DNA of 64,000 nt from the NCBI GenBank assembly GCA_937862815.1, contig CALMED010000005.1:1-64000 (forward strand), in the 5' to 3' direction. This document shows positions 14,737 to 24,342 of the stretch, piece after piece. This stretch comes from an uncultured Chitinophagaceae bacterium (lineage in GTDB: Bacteria > Bacteroidota > Bacteroidia > Chitinophagales > Chitinophagaceae). Position 1 is the stretch's first letter. Each line of letters begins with the position of its first letter. Made by a program: the position numbers and the translations under genes. The notes beneath the pieces were generated by a model. That model was not told the DNA's origin and did not search any database. It saw nothing but the letters and a program-made list of their open reading frames with translations.

Positions 14737-15554
14737 ATGAAAAAAGATTTATCCTCCTCATTGATTTTTCCGCGTATTCAGATAACTTAATAAAGTACGC
14801 TTGTGACTGGAGTAAACAGGTAAACGCTGAATTGCTACTCGTGCATCACCCTTTTGTAGCAGCGCCTGCTTTAACCGATAATAAAAGCAGACAACAGATT
14901 GCCCAACACAGCTATGAAGAAGCGATTCATAAATTAAGAGCACTCGCAAAAGAACTCATTCCCCCTACTGTAACCGTTTCCTTTTTGGTATCAGAAAGTC
15001 ATTTACAAACCGCATTAAACAAGCTGCTGGCAGAACCTTTTGATCATTTAATTTTTACCGGAATAAAAAGAACAGGGTTGCTCAGGCAGATATTTCTTGG
15101 AAGTGTGGCGATTGATGTTATTGAGAACACAGAAAGTATTATTGTTGCAATGCCCAAAGAAATTGCAGCATTTTCCCACGAAAGAATATTTGTTGCCCTA
15201 ACGGAAAAATACCCATTAGATATTTCAGAGCTGAACAGATTCCTGAATTTTATTGACAGCAACAATACGCTCATTACCTTTTTCTATCTGGCACAGCCAA
15301 ACGAAACAACTACGGGAGTAAAAAAACAACTCGCCGACCTGTCTAACTTATTCGCCGATAGATTTAATACAAACACGGCAATCTATGAAGGCAATAATCC
15401 ATTTGAAGACATCAAAAATGTAATAAACAACAAGGAAGAAGAAATGCTGGTTGCTCAAAAAGGTTCACGTCTTTTAAGCGACCAGCTTTTCAGGCGATTT
15501 TTAATTAACGAATTAGTATATAAGGGACAAACCCCTTTGATTATTTTACCCTGA
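14737..15554 (+). pseudogene. Universal stress protein (two UspA-like domains) with a one-base frameshift
   Basis: The natural start is the ATG at 14737, 3 bases after the antiporter stop. That frame ends after 17 codons. From 14745 another frame continues with ILLIDFSAYSDNLIKYACDW, the classic first strand of a UspA domain, and runs to 15554. Adding one A to the A6 run (14740-14745) would give an uninterrupted protein of about 272 residues starting MKKRFILLIDFS. Domain 1 covers about 1-140 and domain 2 about 145-272. An ATG at 14832 would give 240 residues but lose strand 1. It may be a true frameshift, slippage rescue or a homopolymer sequencing error. Confidence 0.75.
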
Positions 15555-15771
15555 GATAACAAACCCTGTATCTATCAGGTGGCAGAGCGGCCAGCAGCAC
15601 CCGCACGCAGGCAGGGGTTTCACGCTTCACAGGCCGGAATGGCTAATCATCCCCAAAAAAAAGTAGGTTTTTCTGCAGAAAAAAGTCTGAAAAGAGTTCC
15701 ACCCGTTTTCCGCATCCGGATGCATGATATACTTCGGCTGTATCTTCTCCCCTCCCGCAGAAAACGAATAA

Positions 15772-16803
15772 CTAAAACCTTGGACACAAACTCTGCCGCT
15801 TCAAATTCTTGTCGGTGAAACCCTGCTGATAATAGCCATTGCGCTGGAGGGCAAATTCCCAGGCGCCCTGCGAGCCGTTGAAGCTGCGGAGGGGGCTCAT
15901 GGTGGCGTCGTAGGTGAAGGTGAAACGGATGTTGTTCATCTCCAGCCCCACCATGGCAATGCCGGCATCGCCCCAGCGGTAGTAACCGCCGCCAAACACC
16001 ACCACCCGCCCGTCGCCGGTGAGGTTGTAGGCCGCGTTGCCGCCCAGTACAAACTCATTGGCCCGGGCCTGCGAAGAGAAATACGAGTTGGGGTTGAGGA
16101 TCCAGTCGTCGTTGAGTTTGAAACTGCCGTTCAGAAACCCGATGTAGCGCCGCGGCACCTGGTTGTCGCCCGTGGAGAAAAAGGTCTCCCGCGGCTGGTT
16201 GATGTGGTGCACCGAAGCGCCGGCGTTGATGTACACGTCTTCGTTGGGGAAGTACGCGTAGTTCATGCCCACCTGCAGATCAAAATAATCGGTGTTGGCA
16301 TTGGTGAGGAAGCCTTCACCGGTTGGCAGCCCCCCGTCGAAGAACTTACCGTTCCACTGGTTGTCGAAGGTGAACTTGGTGATGTCAATGCGCTTGCTGG
16401 CATAGCCCGCGTTGAAGCCGGCCGAGATGAGGCTGCTGAGACCCAGCATCTGGTGGTAGGCCACCGAGCCGTAGAACTTGTTGCTGCGCAGGTTACCGCG
16501 GCCCGCCACATCGTTCAGCACCACAAAGCCCAGTCCCACCCAGCCGTTTTCAATGCGGTTGCGCAGCACCTGGAAATCACCAAAGGCGCTGGCCGTCTTA
16601 AACGGCACCGGCACCGAGGTCCACTGGCTGCGGTAATGAATGCCCAGCCGGTAGTCGGCCTCCGGGATAAAGCCCGTGTTGGCCGGGTTGGTGGTGAGCG
16701 GTGAGTTCATGAACTGCGAGAAGTGCAGGTCCTGCGCTCCCAGGCTCCCGGTAAGGAGGAGGGCGGTGAGGAGTTGTATGTAAATGCGTTTCATCATGTT
16801 CAT
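15772..16803 (-). CDS. PorP/SprF-family type IX secretion/gliding membrane protein
   Basis: A 343-residue outer-membrane beta-barrel protein of the PorP/SprF family. It has a signal peptide (QLLTALLLTGSLGAQ) followed by the hallmark DLHFSQFMNSPLTTNPANTG and RSQW segments. Proteins of this family work with T9SS-exported adhesins; SprF is needed for SprB export. The large sorting-domain protein at 17127-20741 is encoded just upstream on the same strand, the usual sprB-sprF type pairing. Met3 or Met4 may be the real start. Its last 121 bases are duplicated at 12750-12870. Confidence 0.92.
   Translation of the reverse strand: MNMMKRIYIQLLTALLLTGSLGAQDLHFSQFMNSPLTTNPANTGFIPEADYRLGIHYRSQWTSVPVPFKTASAFGDFQVLRNRIENGWVGLGFVVLNDVAGRGNLRSNKFYGSVAYHQMLGLSSLISAGFNAGYASKRIDITKFTFDNQWNGKFFDGGLPTGEGFLTNANTDYFDLQVGMNYAYFPNEDVYINAGASVHHINQPRETFFSTGDNQVPRRYIGFLNGSFKLNDDWILNPNSYFSSQARANEFVLGGNAAYNLTGDGRVVVFGGGYYRWGDAGIAMVGLEMNNIRFTFTYDATMSPLRSFNGSQGAWEFALQRNGYYQQGFTDKNLKRQSLCPRF
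15774..15894 (+). repeat. 121-base direct repeat, resident copy (porP 3' end)
   Basis: Identical to 12750-12870 except at one base. It marks the right edge of the 3.0 kb antiporter/stress-protein segment. Between the stress protein stop (15554) and this point I see no gene. Confidence 0.95.
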
Positions 16804-16839
16804 TTTTTATCATGGAGCAGGTTTTTTTTAATGACTTTT

Positions 16840-16879
16840 AAATCCTGCTCACCTTTAGATATCCTTCGCTTCGCTCCAC
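16840..16879 (+). repeat. Partial GTCATCCTGAG-family repeat (R6)
   Basis: Only the right half is recognisable (AAATCCTGCTCACC, then ATCCTTCGCTTCGCTCC). It lies directly before the complete copy R5. Confidence 0.55.
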
Positions 16880-16886
16880 CCCGAAC

Positions 16887-17001
16887 GTCATCCTGAGGGC
16901 TTGCCCGAAGGATCTTTTGCTACGAAGAAGATTCAATCTTTCAAAAGTCACTTCTAAATCCTGCTCACCTGGTGAGATCCTTCGCTATCGCACAGGATGA
17001 C
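16887..17001 (+). repeat. Repeat R5, complete copy of the GTCATCCTGAG family
   Basis: Begins GTCATCCTGAGGGC and ends CGCACAGGATGAC. Its inner sequence resembles R4 (GCCCGAAGGATCTTTTGC, CCTGGTGAGATCC). It lies in the 323-base gap between the porP-like gene and the 1204-aa protein gene. Confidence 0.85.
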
Positions 17002-17047
17002 GTTACTGTTTGTTTTTCCCGCTCACCTGAAGCTTCTTCTCCGGGAA

Positions 17048-17128
17048 CCCGCCGCCAGAGTTGAAAACCGCTGGCGGGGGAACGTACACCCCCATTTACA
17101 CATTGCCACATTTACACATTTACACATT
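17048..17128 (+). repeat. CCCGCC hairpin plus TTTACACA repeats, second copy
   Basis: The same palindrome (CCCGCCGCCAG with CTGGCGGGGG) and CATTTACACATT units as at 2356-2437, in the same order and orientation after an R element. Here the block runs into the stop codon of the minus-strand gene, so it may also act in its 3' untranslated region. Confidence 0.75.
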
Positions 17129-20100
17129 ATCTTATTAACGTTACGTCTCCCTTCTTCCTCACTTTCTCCCCCGTAAAGTATTCCACATCCAGGGTCCACG
17201 CATAGGCATCCATGGGCTGGGGCACGCCCTTGTAGGTGCCGTCCCACCCAATGTTTTGGCTGCGGCTCTCAAACACCATCAGCCCCTGGCGGTTGTACAC
17301 CCGCAGGGTCATTTTCGTAATGCCAAAGCCGCGTACCTGGAAGATATCGTTCACCCCGTCGCCGTTGGGCGTGAAGGCGCTGGGGAGGTCGTTTACAATG
17401 TTGATGATGGATTCCACCGGTATGCACAGGGTATCGGTACAGCCCTGGCTGTTGGTCACCACCTGGCATACGTTGAAGCTGCCAGCGCTGGTGTACTGGT
17501 GCAGCGGGTTGCGCTGGCTGGACGTATCACCGTCGCCAAAGTCCCAGAACCAGCGCACCACATCGGCCGAGGCCGTGCTGGTAAAGCGGGTGGGCGTATT
17601 TTCCTGTGAGGGGTTGGGACTGAACGTAAAGCCGGCCGTTGGCGGATTCACCACCGTAATGGTGCGGACCGCCGAATCCACCAGGTTGCAGCTGTTGTTG
17701 TTGAAGATGTACTGCCGGATGGTGTAGGTACCCGGATTGGTAAACACAAAGTTGGGGGTGGCGCTGGTGGAGCTCAGCCCGTTGCTGGTCTGCCACAGGT
17801 AGGTCACCGCGCCAAAAGAGGTGTCGGTGATGGCAGCCGTGTAGGGCGCACAGCCATCGTTCACGCGGAAGCCCGCCCGGATGGTGGAAGCCACCTGGAA
17901 GTTGACGGTGCCAAACACATCGCCCAGGTTGCAGAAGGCCGAGTCAATGAGTGCCAGGCGCACGTTGTAGGTACCGGGTCCCGGGAATACGTGCGTCACC
18001 GGGCTGGGTGCAAAGCCGGGCACGGTATCGTTGGGCGTGCCGTCGCCCCACTGCCACACGAAAGAACGCGGACCAAAGGGCGGGTTCGACGAGAGCCGGT
18101 CGGTGGTATTGGTGAACTGGAAGGCCAGGCTGGTACAGGGCGGCAGGCGGGTGGCCGTGTAGCTGAGGGCCACGGAGTCGGTGGTGACGCGGATGCGCAG
18201 GATGGCCGAATCCTTCACGTTGCAGGAATTGCTGTCGATGCCGATCACTTTCACATCAAAGAAGCCGGCCGAGGTATAGGTATGACGGTTGGGGTTGGCC
18301 GTGGTGGTGTCGTTGGGGGTTCCATCGCCCCAGATCCAGATGTACTGCCGGGCCTGCTGCAGGGTGTCGATGAATTCCACCGTGGCGGGCAGGCAAAAGT
18401 TGAGCTGCCGGGCGCCCACGGCCCGCAGGCCTACGGTGATGCCGGCGAGGTCGAAGCGGATCTTGGTGAGACCCAGGTTGCAGCCCCCACCCCCGGTGGC
18501 CGGGTTGATGTTGCCGTACACACCGGCGGTGATGGGGAAGGGTCCCTGGGCGGGCAGTCCGCTGGGCACGTTCTTGCAGTTGGCACAGGCCGCCTGGTAG
18601 ATCACGCCCTGCGCATCGAAGCGGCTGGTGCCGCCGTCCACATGGTCCCAGCCCCCGTTACCGCCCCGCTGTCCAAAGAAGCTGGCGTAAAGAATGCTGG
18701 CCGCGTTTTTCTGCAGCACAAAGAAGTAGAAGTCGCTCCCGTCGGTCTGGTTCTGGAAGGCGTCGGGCGTGACGGGCAGTCCGTTCGTGCCCGCTGTGGG
18801 ATACTGCGGGGTGGAGAAGGTATTGGCGCCGCCGCCCCAGCCGGAAACGTACACGTTTTCGCAGTTATCCACCAGGAAGGCCACCGGGGAGATGTTGGGT
18901 GCCAGCGCGTTGGGCGTGCCAAAGGTGGTGGAATAGACAAAGGCCGAGAGGTCGGGTCGCAGCTTGGCAATGAACTGGCGGGCATTGGTGGCCGAATAAG
19001 TGGCATTGGTTATGGGCCAGGAGCCGGTGGTGGTGCCCATCACGTAGGGGAAGCCCTGGCTGTCGAACTGCACGCCGTACACGATGTCGATCTGGTTGGT
19101 GCCTAAGTAGGAGGAGCGCACCAGGGCCACGCTGCCGCCGTTGTCGCGTATCTGGCTGATGAAGCCGTCGGCCGATCCCCCGTTGTAGGTGGCCTGCAAC
19201 ACGCCCGCACCCGTACCGGGGAAGTTGGGGGAAGAGGTACCGCCGCCGATGTACACATCGCCGTTGATGGGGTTGGGGGTGAGTACGAAGGCCGCGTCGT
19301 CGCCCGCGCCGCCCAGCAGGGTGCTCCAGATAACGGTGGTGGCATTGGCGTTGAGCTTGAGCACCACGCCGTCCTGTTGTCCCAGGAGGGTCGACTGGAA
19401 CCCGTTGAGGGTAAAGAAGTTGGTGCTGCGGGTACAGGAGGCGACGAGTATGTTGTTGGCAGCGTCGAGGATCACTTCGCTGCGGCCGTCGTCGCCGTAG
19501 TTGCGGAGCAGGCTCTGCGGACCGTTGGCGCGGTTGGTGGTGATGTTGACGCCGTCGTTGCCGCTGCCCCCCACTTTCACCGAGCCGATGAGGGCGGTGC
19601 CGGTGGCGTTGAGTTTGGTGACAAAGATGTCGTAGCCGCCACCCGGACCAAACTGGGTGCCGGGGAAGGTGCTGCCCGAGTTGGTGCGGCCGGCAATGAC
19701 CAGGTTGCCCTGGGCGTCGGCGATGAGGCTGTGCGGTTGCTCGAGGCCGCTACCACCGATGTAGGTGGCGTAGAGGCGGGTCTGTCCGCCGGGTGAGAGT
19801 TTGATGATCACCACATCGGGGGGCGCTTCGGCGTTGGTGGGACCGCCACCGGAGCTCTGGAAGGCGCCGGGCGAAACGGGGAAGCCGGTGGGAGCCGCAA
19901 TGCCGCCGCCAAACATGCTGCCATCGGGACCCGGTGTGGCGGTGAAGCCCCAGTTATCGCCGCTGGAGCGGCTGAACGACGAAAACACGAGCGAAGGATC
20001 AATGATTAACGTAGTGCCCTTGTCGTAGTTCCGCACATCGAACCCCACCGTGCTGCCGGCAACTTTGTAGCGGCACACGATCTCTTCGCGCTGGCCGTTC

Positions 20101-20741
20101 ACAAACTGGTAGGTGTAGGGCTTCCCCTCCCGGGCATCGCCCACCGACGTGGCGACCACCAGCTCCTGGTTTTTGAGGCTGAGGCCGTTGGCGCCTTCGT
20201 ATTCAAGCTGTACGGCTGCGGGGTTACCGCCGGGATACACGATGAGGTCGTATTTGAGGCGCTCGTCCTGCACGTAGTAGCGCAGATCAATGTTGGGGTA
20301 AATGTTCTTGTAGGTGATGGCCTGGTAGGAACGGCATTCGCTGGCCCATTTGGAGGGATCGTTGCCAATGAAATAGTTTTCGTAGCCGGGCAGCGGTTTC
20401 TCTCTGATCACCTGTGCGTTGGGGTCGGCGCCGCGGAAGCGCACCCGGTAGGCATGGCCGCGTACCACGGGAGCCTTGGTACTGAGGCGGAAGCCTTTGG
20501 CGGTGGCGGAGTCGTGCGGGTGCCCGTGGTAGTATTCGGAGAGGCGTTCATAGTCGGCCGGGTGTTTCATCAGCACCGTGTAGCCGCCGGGGCTGAGAAA
20601 GAAGGCGCTGTTGCCGCCGTCAGTGCGGAAGAGTACGCGATCGTCCCACTGGCCTTTGTTTTCGGTAAAAGATAGTTGTGCCCGGGTGAGGCAGGGTAAC
20701 AGAGCAAGCGCGATCGTAACAAGTATCAGCTGTCGTTTCAT
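17127..20741 (-). CDS. Large T9SS-secreted protein with SBBP-like and PKD repeats and type B sorting domain
   Basis: 1204 residues with signal peptide QLILVTIALALLPCLTRAQ. Residues about 20-260 form a DUF7948-like region starting LSFTENKGQWDDRV. An SBBP-like beta-propeller region (YIGGSGLEQPHSLIADAQG type repeats) covers about 260-720; about four PKD-like domains (IWGDGTPNDT, WQWGDGTPND, WDFGDGDTSS) cover about 790-1120. The C-terminus (AFTPNGDGVNDIFQVRG to the end) is the type B, CHU_C-like, sorting domain read by the type IX secretion system. It is probably a surface adhesin or gliding protein. ATG 20741 is chosen over upstream in-frame codons because it places the signal peptide at the start. 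It lies upstream of the PorP/SprF gene. Confidence 0.88.
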   Translation of the reverse strand: MKRQLILVTIALALLPCLTRAQLSFTENKGQWDDRVLFRTDGGNSAFFLSPGGYTVLMKHPADYERLSEYYHGHPHDSATAKGFRLSTKAPVVRGHAYRVRFRGADPNAQVIREKPLPGYENYFIGNDPSKWASECRSYQAITYKNIYPNIDLRYYVQDERLKYDLIVYPGGNPAAVQLEYEGANGLSLKNQELVVATSVGDAREGKPYTYQFVNGQREEIVCRYKVAGSTVGFDVRNYDKGTTLIIDPSLVFSSFSRSSGDNWGFTATPGPDGSMFGGGIAAPTGFPVSPGAFQSSGGGPTNAEAPPDVVIIKLSPGGQTRLYATYIGGSGLEQPHSLIADAQGNLVIAGRTNSGSTFPGTQFGPGGGYDIFVTKLNATGTALIGSVKVGGSGNDGVNITTNRANGPQSLLRNYGDDGRSEVILDAANNILVASCTRSTNFFTLNGFQSTLLGQQDGVVLKLNANATTVIWSTLLGGAGDDAAFVLTPNPINGDVYIGGGTSSPNFPGTGAGVLQATYNGGSADGFISQIRDNGGSVALVRSSYLGTNQIDIVYGVQFDSQGFPYVMGTTTGSWPITNATYSATNARQFIAKLRPDLSAFVYSTTFGTPNALAPNISPVAFLVDNCENVYVSGWGGGANTFSTPQYPTAGTNGLPVTPDAFQNQTDGSDFYFFVLQKNAASILYASFFGQRGGNGGWDHVDGGTSRFDAQGVIYQAACANCKNVPSGLPAQGPFPITAGVYGNINPATGGGGCNLGLTKIRFDLAGITVGLRAVGARQLNFCLPATVEFIDTLQQARQYIWIWGDGTPNDTTTANPNRHTYTSAGFFDVKVIGIDSNSCNVKDSAILRIRVTTDSVALSYTATRLPPCTSLAFQFTNTTDRLSSNPPFGPRSFVWQWGDGTPNDTVPGFAPSPVTHVFPGPGTYNVRLALIDSAFCNLGDVFGTVNFQVASTIRAGFRVNDGCAPYTAAITDTSFGAVTYLWQTSNGLSSTSATPNFVFTNPGTYTIRQYIFNNNSCNLVDSAVRTITVVNPPTAGFTFSPNPSQENTPTRFTSTASADVVRWFWDFGDGDTSSQRNPLHQYTSAGSFNVCQVVTNSQGCTDTLCIPVESIINIVNDLPSAFTPNGDGVNDIFQVRGFGITKMTLRVYNRQGLMVFESRSQNIGWDGTYKGVPQPMDAYAWTLDVEYFTGEKVRKKGDVTLIR

Positions 20742-20822
20742 TCGTATCATTCTTTTGGCAGGGTCCCGGGTCTGAATCTTTAAAGTACGATAATTCAACG
20801 TAAAAACCATCGCTTTGTTGAG

Positions 20823-22982
20823 TCAGGCCACCCGGCTCCATTCCGTTTTTCCTTTGCGTGACTGCAGGTACTGCTTCAACCGCAAATTTGCTGCCGAATT
20901 CAGGTCGGGGTCGGCTTCCACCAGCCGCTGGCAGATGGCGGCGGCCGTTTCGAGCAGTGGCTTATCGGTAACAATACTGGCCAGTTTAAAGTTGAGTGCC
21001 CCACTCTGCCGGGTGCCTTCAATATCGCCCGGGCCGCGGAGTTCGAGGTCTTTTTCGGCGATAAGAAATCCGTCGTTGGTGGCGCACATGATCTGTAACC
21101 GTTCGCGGCTCTCGCGGCTTAAATTGCGCCCTGTTAAAAGTATGCAAAAACTCTGGGCGCTCCCCCGTCCCACCCGTCCGCGTAGCTGGTGCAGTTGCGA
21201 CAAGCCGAACCGCTCGGCACTTTCAATCACCATCACCGAGGCGTTGGGCACATCCACCCCCACTTCTATCACGGTAGTGGCCACCATGATCTGTGTGTCG
21301 TGCGTCTTGAAGCGCTGCATGTTGGTATCCTTCACTTCCGCCGTCTGACGGCCGTGCACCATGCTGATGTAAAATTTGGGCTCGGGGAAGAAAGCTTTTA
21401 CCTCCTCGTAACCTTTCTCCAGGTTCTCGTAATCCACTTTGGCGCTTTCTTCAATGAGCGGGTAGATGAAATAGGCCTGGCGGCCCTCTTCGATCTGTTT
21501 CCGTACAAAGTCCATCACCGAAGGCCGCGACGACTCATAGCGGTGTACGGTGGTAACGGGTTTGCGGCCGGGCGGCAGTTCGTCCATCACGCTGTAGTCG
21601 AGGTCGCCGTAGGCCGTCATGGCCATGGTGCGGGGGATGGGCGTAGCCGTCATCACCAGGATGTGGGGCGGCACTTCGCCTTTCAGCTTCAGTTCGGCAC
21701 GCTGGGCTACGCCAAAGCGGTGCTGTTCGTCAATCACGGCCAGTCCCAGCTTGTGAAACTGCACCGTTTCCTCGATGAGCGCATGGGTACCGATGACGAT
21801 GGGCACCCGTCCTTCCTGCAAGGCGGGCAAGAGTTCGTTGCGTTGGGCCTTGCGGGTGGAGCCGGTGAGCAGGCGCACGTCCACCCCCAGGGGTTGCAGC
21901 AGGCGGGAGATGCTGGCAAAGTGCTGCTGGGCGAGGATTTCGGTGGGCGCCATCAGGCAGCTCTGGTAGCCGTTGCCGGCCGCCAGCAGCATGGCCAGCA
22001 GGGCCACCATGGTTTTTCCGCTGCCCACATCGCCCTGCAGCAGGCGGTTCATCTGGTGGCCGCGGGCCGTATCGGTGCGGATCTCCCGCAGCACCCGTTT
22101 CTGGGCGCCGGTGAGTTCGAAGGGCAGGTGGTTTTTGTAGAAGTCGTTGAAGAGGTCGCCCACCTTGTCGAACACCACCCCGCGGGAGAAGCGGTGGCGG
22201 CGGCTGCGTACCAGGGCCATCCGCAGCTGGGCGATGAACAGCTCTTCAAATTTGAGGCGGCGGAGGGCTTCTTCGTAGTGCTGCGGGCTGGCCGGGAAGT
22301 GCAGGTTGCAGTAGGCTTCGTAACGTCCGGGTAGCTGCAACTCGTGCAACACCGTGTCGGGCAGGTTTTCCGGCAGGTCGGCCGGGTGTACCTGGGGCAG
22401 CAGGGCGGCCATGAGGCGGCCGAGGGCGCGGCCGTTGAGGCCTTTGGCTTTGAGTTTTTCAGTGGAAGGATAGATGGGCTCCAGGGTGGGACGTCCGTCG
22501 GCTTTTTCGGATTCAACCGGTTCCAGTTCGGGATGCACCAGCTGGGGTTTGCCCATGAAGAAGCCCAGCTTGCCAAAGACGAGGTAGTCGGCCCCGGTCT
22601 CCAGCCGCTTCTGCACCCAGCTGATGCCCTGGAACCAGGTAAGCTCGAGGGTGCCGGTACCGTCCTGCAGTACGGCCATCAGCCGCTTGGAGCGCTGGTG
22701 TCCCACCACTTCCATGCTCAGCAGGCGGCCCCGCACCTGCACGTAGTCATGCGTCGGGCTCAGCTCGCCGATGCGCAGCACTTTGGTGCGGTCGAGGTGG
22801 CGCAGCGGAACATGCTCCAGCAGGTCGCCGAAGGTGAAGAGGTTGAGCTCTTTCTTCAGCAGGTCGGCCCGCAGGGGACCCACGCCTTTGAGGTATTCGA
22901 TGGGACTGGCCAGTATGGATGCGGTGGCAGCGATGGGAGTGCGTTTGGCCGTGAAATTAGCGAACCTCCCCTTACAGGGCAA
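20823..22982 (-). CDS. recG: ATP-dependent DNA helicase RecG
   Basis: Remodels stalled forks and branched DNA. About 719 residues: an OB-fold wedge domain at about 40-240 (RGRLLSMEV, WFQGISW), helicase domain 1 with GDVGSGKTM (Walker A) and DEQHRFG (DExH box), TATPIPRTM (motif III), and helicase domain 2 with HGRQ, VATTVIEVGVDVP and QLHQLRGRVGRG. No ATG is available near the expected N-terminus. The in-frame TTG at 22982 overlaps the glycosyltransferase stop by 11 bases; a start closer to SILASPIEYLKGVG (about residue 22) by another codon is possible. Co-transcribed with the upstream glycosyltransferase gene. Confidence 0.95.
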   Translation of the reverse strand: MPCKGRFANFTAKRTPIAATASILASPIEYLKGVGPLRADLLKKELNLFTFGDLLEHVPLRHLDRTKVLRIGELSPTHDYVQVRGRLLSMEVVGHQRSKRLMAVLQDGTGTLELTWFQGISWVQKRLETGADYLVFGKLGFFMGKPQLVHPELEPVESEKADGRPTLEPIYPSTEKLKAKGLNGRALGRLMAALLPQVHPADLPENLPDTVLHELQLPGRYEAYCNLHFPASPQHYEEALRRLKFEELFIAQLRMALVRSRRHRFSRGVVFDKVGDLFNDFYKNHLPFELTGAQKRVLREIRTDTARGHQMNRLLQGDVGSGKTMVALLAMLLAAGNGYQSCLMAPTEILAQQHFASISRLLQPLGVDVRLLTGSTRKAQRNELLPALQEGRVPIVIGTHALIEETVQFHKLGLAVIDEQHRFGVAQRAELKLKGEVPPHILVMTATPIPRTMAMTAYGDLDYSVMDELPPGRKPVTTVHRYESSRPSVMDFVRKQIEEGRQAYFIYPLIEESAKVDYENLEKGYEEVKAFFPEPKFYISMVHGRQTAEVKDTNMQRFKTHDTQIMVATTVIEVGVDVPNASVMVIESAERFGLSQLHQLRGRVGRGSAQSFCILLTGRNLSRESRERLQIMCATNDGFLIAEKDLELRGPGDIEGTRQSGALNFKLASIVTDKPLLETAAAICQRLVEADPDLNSAANLRLKQYLQSRKGKTEWSRVA

Positions 22983-24129
22983 CAGAACGTTGGGCTTTCT
23001 GCCAGATAGCCGACTGCTTTCCCCTTACAAAGCGCCACCAGCCCACGGGCAGGGCGGCGTGCATGAGCACGAAGTAGAAGGGCAGCTGGAAGAAGAATGG
23101 CACAGGGCGCGAAGTCCGGGCCAGCAGAAAGCCCGCCAGCGCCGCGCCGTAAAAAACGCTTTGCGCCCCGAAGGCCCAGCTGTAAAACCAGCTGTCTGTA
23201 TAGAGAAACAATACAAGGTTGCTGGTAAAAAGCAAGACCAGTGCGGGGGCGCAGGCCACCCAGCGCAGCACGCGGTGCGAGAAGAACTGCAGGGCGAGGC
23301 GGGGGTGCCGGAAGGGATGGAGGGCCGACCGGAACCAGGCCAGCGACTGGAAGCCGCCGGCGGCAATGCGCACTTTGCGGTTCCATTCGTCGCGGAGCGA
23401 GAGGGACGCCGCTTCCGTAGCTACCGCCTCCGGCGCGTAGGCGATGGTGTATCCCTGCAGGTTGATGGACAGGGAGAGGAAAAAATCGTCGGTGATGGCG
23501 GTGGCGGGAATCTCCCGGAAGCAGGCCCGCCGGAAAGCGAAGAGTTCGCCCGCCGCGCCGATGGTGCTGTAAAAACGGGATTCGAGTGCTTTGAGCTGTG
23601 ATTCATAGCGCCAGTAAAGTCCTTCGCCGGCCGTGGCAGCATCGGCCCCGCCGATCACCCGCTTGGCGCCGGCCACACCACCCACCTGCGGATGGGCAAA
23701 GGGTTGCAGCAGGGCGCGGAGGGCGGTGGGCGGAAGAAAAGTATTGGCATCGGTCACCACCACCAGCGGCGTGGTGAGTTGCGCCACGCCCCGGTTGAGG
23801 GCGGCCGACTTTCCCCGGCGTTCCGGTTCGTACAGGAGTTGCACGGCAGGAAAGCGCTGTACCAATTCCACGGTGGCATCGGTGGAGCCGTCGGCCACCA
23901 CGGCTACGTGTAACCGATCTGCCGGATAATCGAGCGCAAAGGTGTTTTCGAGTTTGGCGGTGATGACGGCGGCTTCGTTGCAGGCGGCAATGAGAACGGT
24001 TACAGCAGGCTGTTCCGTGCCCGTTGGGTCAACCGGCCGCCGGGGGGCAACGAACCGGAGCAGCAGGGGGTACCCGATGTAGGTATAGAGGAAAATTCCC
24101 AGCGACAGCCAGAAAACAAATGCAGCCAT
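22972..24129 (-). CDS. Membrane-bound family 2 glycosyltransferase
   Basis: A 385-residue GT2 enzyme with an N-terminal helix (about 5-25), a GT-A catalytic domain at about 40-250 and three to four C-terminal helices. Visible motifs: VLIAACNEA, VVADGSTDAT (DxS), VTDANTF (the DxD-like metal site) and ITDDFFLSLS with NRKVRIAAGG, similar to the ED...QxxRW region of processive synthases. It probably elongates or starts a surface polysaccharide; the sugar is unknown. The stop codon overlaps the recG start. It is divergent from the caspase-like gene at 24343. Confidence 0.88.
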   Translation of the reverse strand: MAAFVFWLSLGIFLYTYIGYPLLLRFVAPRRPVDPTGTEQPAVTVLIAACNEAAVITAKLENTFALDYPADRLHVAVVADGSTDATVELVQRFPAVQLLYEPERRGKSAALNRGVAQLTTPLVVVTDANTFLPPTALRALLQPFAHPQVGGVAGAKRVIGGADAATAGEGLYWRYESQLKALESRFYSTIGAAGELFAFRRACFREIPATAITDDFFLSLSINLQGYTIAYAPEAVATEAASLSLRDEWNRKVRIAAGGFQSLAWFRSALHPFRHPRLALQFFSHRVLRWVACAPALVLLFTSNLVLFLYTDSWFYSWAFGAQSVFYGAALAGFLLARTSRPVPFFFQLPFYFVLMHAALPVGWWRFVRGKQSAIWQKAQRSVAL

Positions 24130-24342
24130 GGGCGCTCAAGATAGGGTAATTTTTTATTGCCGGTGCAACAGAAGCGGCGGAATTGCGTTCATAGGGGGCT
24201 TTCTTCCGCCGGAGTGGAAAAATACCATTTTGAGGGTATGCCGTTGTGGTGAAAAGCGATTTAATATTGCATCTGTAAACGGAAACAATTCCGGAATGCG
24301 GATGGATGTGTACCTTAAAACGGTACACCCAAACCAACTGAT

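Noticed and set aside
15579..15818. Open frame of 79 codons between the stress protein and porP genes
   Set aside because: It runs into the porP 3' end antisense and encodes a basic low-complexity peptide.
17991..19106. Open frame of 371 codons on the plus strand within the T9SS cargo gene
   Set aside because: Antisense to a repeat-rich, clearly coding gene; the product is Gly/Ala/His-rich without domains.
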